5,807 bases of DNA from Methylococcaceae bacterium UBA4132 (lineage in GTDB: Bacteria; Pseudomonadota; Gammaproteobacteria; Methylococcales; Methylomonadaceae), in contig DFWO01000012.1 of assembly GCA_002380945.1 (NCBI GenBank), forward strand, positions 4,086 to 9,892, in the 5' to 3' direction. Below, piece by piece: positions 5,603 through 5,807 of this stretch (the first letter of the stretch is position 1; every line of letters starts with the position of its first letter). Made by a program: the position numbers and the translations under genes. The notes under the pieces are model-generated. The model was not told the origin of the DNA and made no database searches. It worked only from the letters and a program-made list of their open reading frames with translations.

Positions 5603-5807
5603 CCTTGATTTCATACAATACATACACTCAATATAATATATTATTGTTCGCCCTTGATAATTAATAACCTCAGTTCGACATAAGAAGCTGTTTGAAAAAT
5701 CATAAGCAAAGGTAAAATCAAGCCATTTGCAGGAGACAATTTGCCCTCTGTCAAACAAATAGCCAACGCCATTGAAGGGCAATTTTGATGTGTCAACACT
5801 TATCAGG
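5603..5807. other. Intergenic tail with no recognisable gene; possible insertion-sequence end
   Basis: No coding sequence with a credible start is visible in these 205 bases. The first 65 bases are very AT-rich. From about 5669 (CCTCAGTTCGACATAAGAAG) the composition changes and the sequence has the look of an insertion-sequence terminus, but no second end or transposase is in the window. A + strand frame from a TGA at 5692-5694 to a TGA at 5787-5789 reads PFAGDNLPSVKQIANAIEG within it, too short to identify. TTGCCCT (5741-5747) and AGGGCAA (5776-5782) form a spaced inverted repeat. Confidence 0.3.
5610..5637 (+). promoter_or_regulatory. Possible sigma70-type promoter downstream of rsmI
   Basis: TTCATA (5610-5615, four of six) and a perfect TATAAT (5632-5637) are spaced by 16 bases in an AT-rich stretch right after rsmI. 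It would drive whatever lies beyond the window on the + strand. The surrounding sequence is rich in TA, so a chance match is quite possible. Confidence 0.3.

Noticed and set aside
5684..5690. GAAGCTG, similar to the 5' end of RNase P RNA (rnpB), which follows rsmI in some gammaproteobacteria
   Set aside because: The bases that follow do not continue the conserved rnpB 5' region, so the match is only a few bases.
5486..5782. 98-codon minus-strand open frame across the rsmI end and the tail
   Set aside because: A large part is antisense to the conserved RsmI C-terminus, it has no ribosome site, and its cysteine-rich translation matches no family I know.

Overview
This is a 5.8 kb chromosomal segment that looks like a gammaproteobacterium with moderate GC. 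The PriA, DsbB and RsmI sequences look gammaproteobacterial. A Uma2-family (DUF820) gene and intergenic repeats built from 'cacgaaa' units suggest, from memory and not from any search, a methanotroph (Methylococcales) or sulfur-oxidiser (Thiotrichales) type genome. All intact genes are on the + strand.

Layout: (1) 1-267, the 3' end of an ion-channel or TrkA-like protein (RCK_C regulatory domain), whose end overlaps (2) dsbB (255-764), the quinone-linked oxidase of the periplasmic disulfide pathway. (3) 765-1067 is a 303-base gap. On the minus strand it reads as a protein-like frame interrupted by two stops and ending inside the dsbB 3' end, probably the remnant of a convergent gene. (4) 1068-1874 is an exported, predicted SAM-dependent methyltransferase of the COG4798 type. 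(5) A perfect 7-bp hairpin lies directly upstream of (6) priA (1899-3896), the replication-restart helicase. It carries all motor and zinc motifs but seems to lack the winged-helix domain. (7) 3898-4043 is a 146-bp MITE-like inverted-repeat element placed one base after the priA stop. (8) 4098-4700 is a Uma2-family putative nuclease. (9) 4736-5602 is rsmI, the 16S rRNA C1402 2'-O-methyltransferase. (10) 5603-5807 is an AT-rich tail with a possible promoter and possibly one end of an insertion sequence.

The genes are mostly unrelated housekeeping functions: disulfide formation, replication restart and rRNA modification. Close spacing suggests three short transcription groups: channel-dsbB, methyltransferase-priA and Uma2-rsmI. 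No defence island, phage, CRISPR array or clear new multi-gene system is visible. The most interesting items are the shortened PriA, the composite inverted-repeat element between priA and the Uma2 gene, the reverse-strand gene remnant, and a methyltransferase that appears to be exported.
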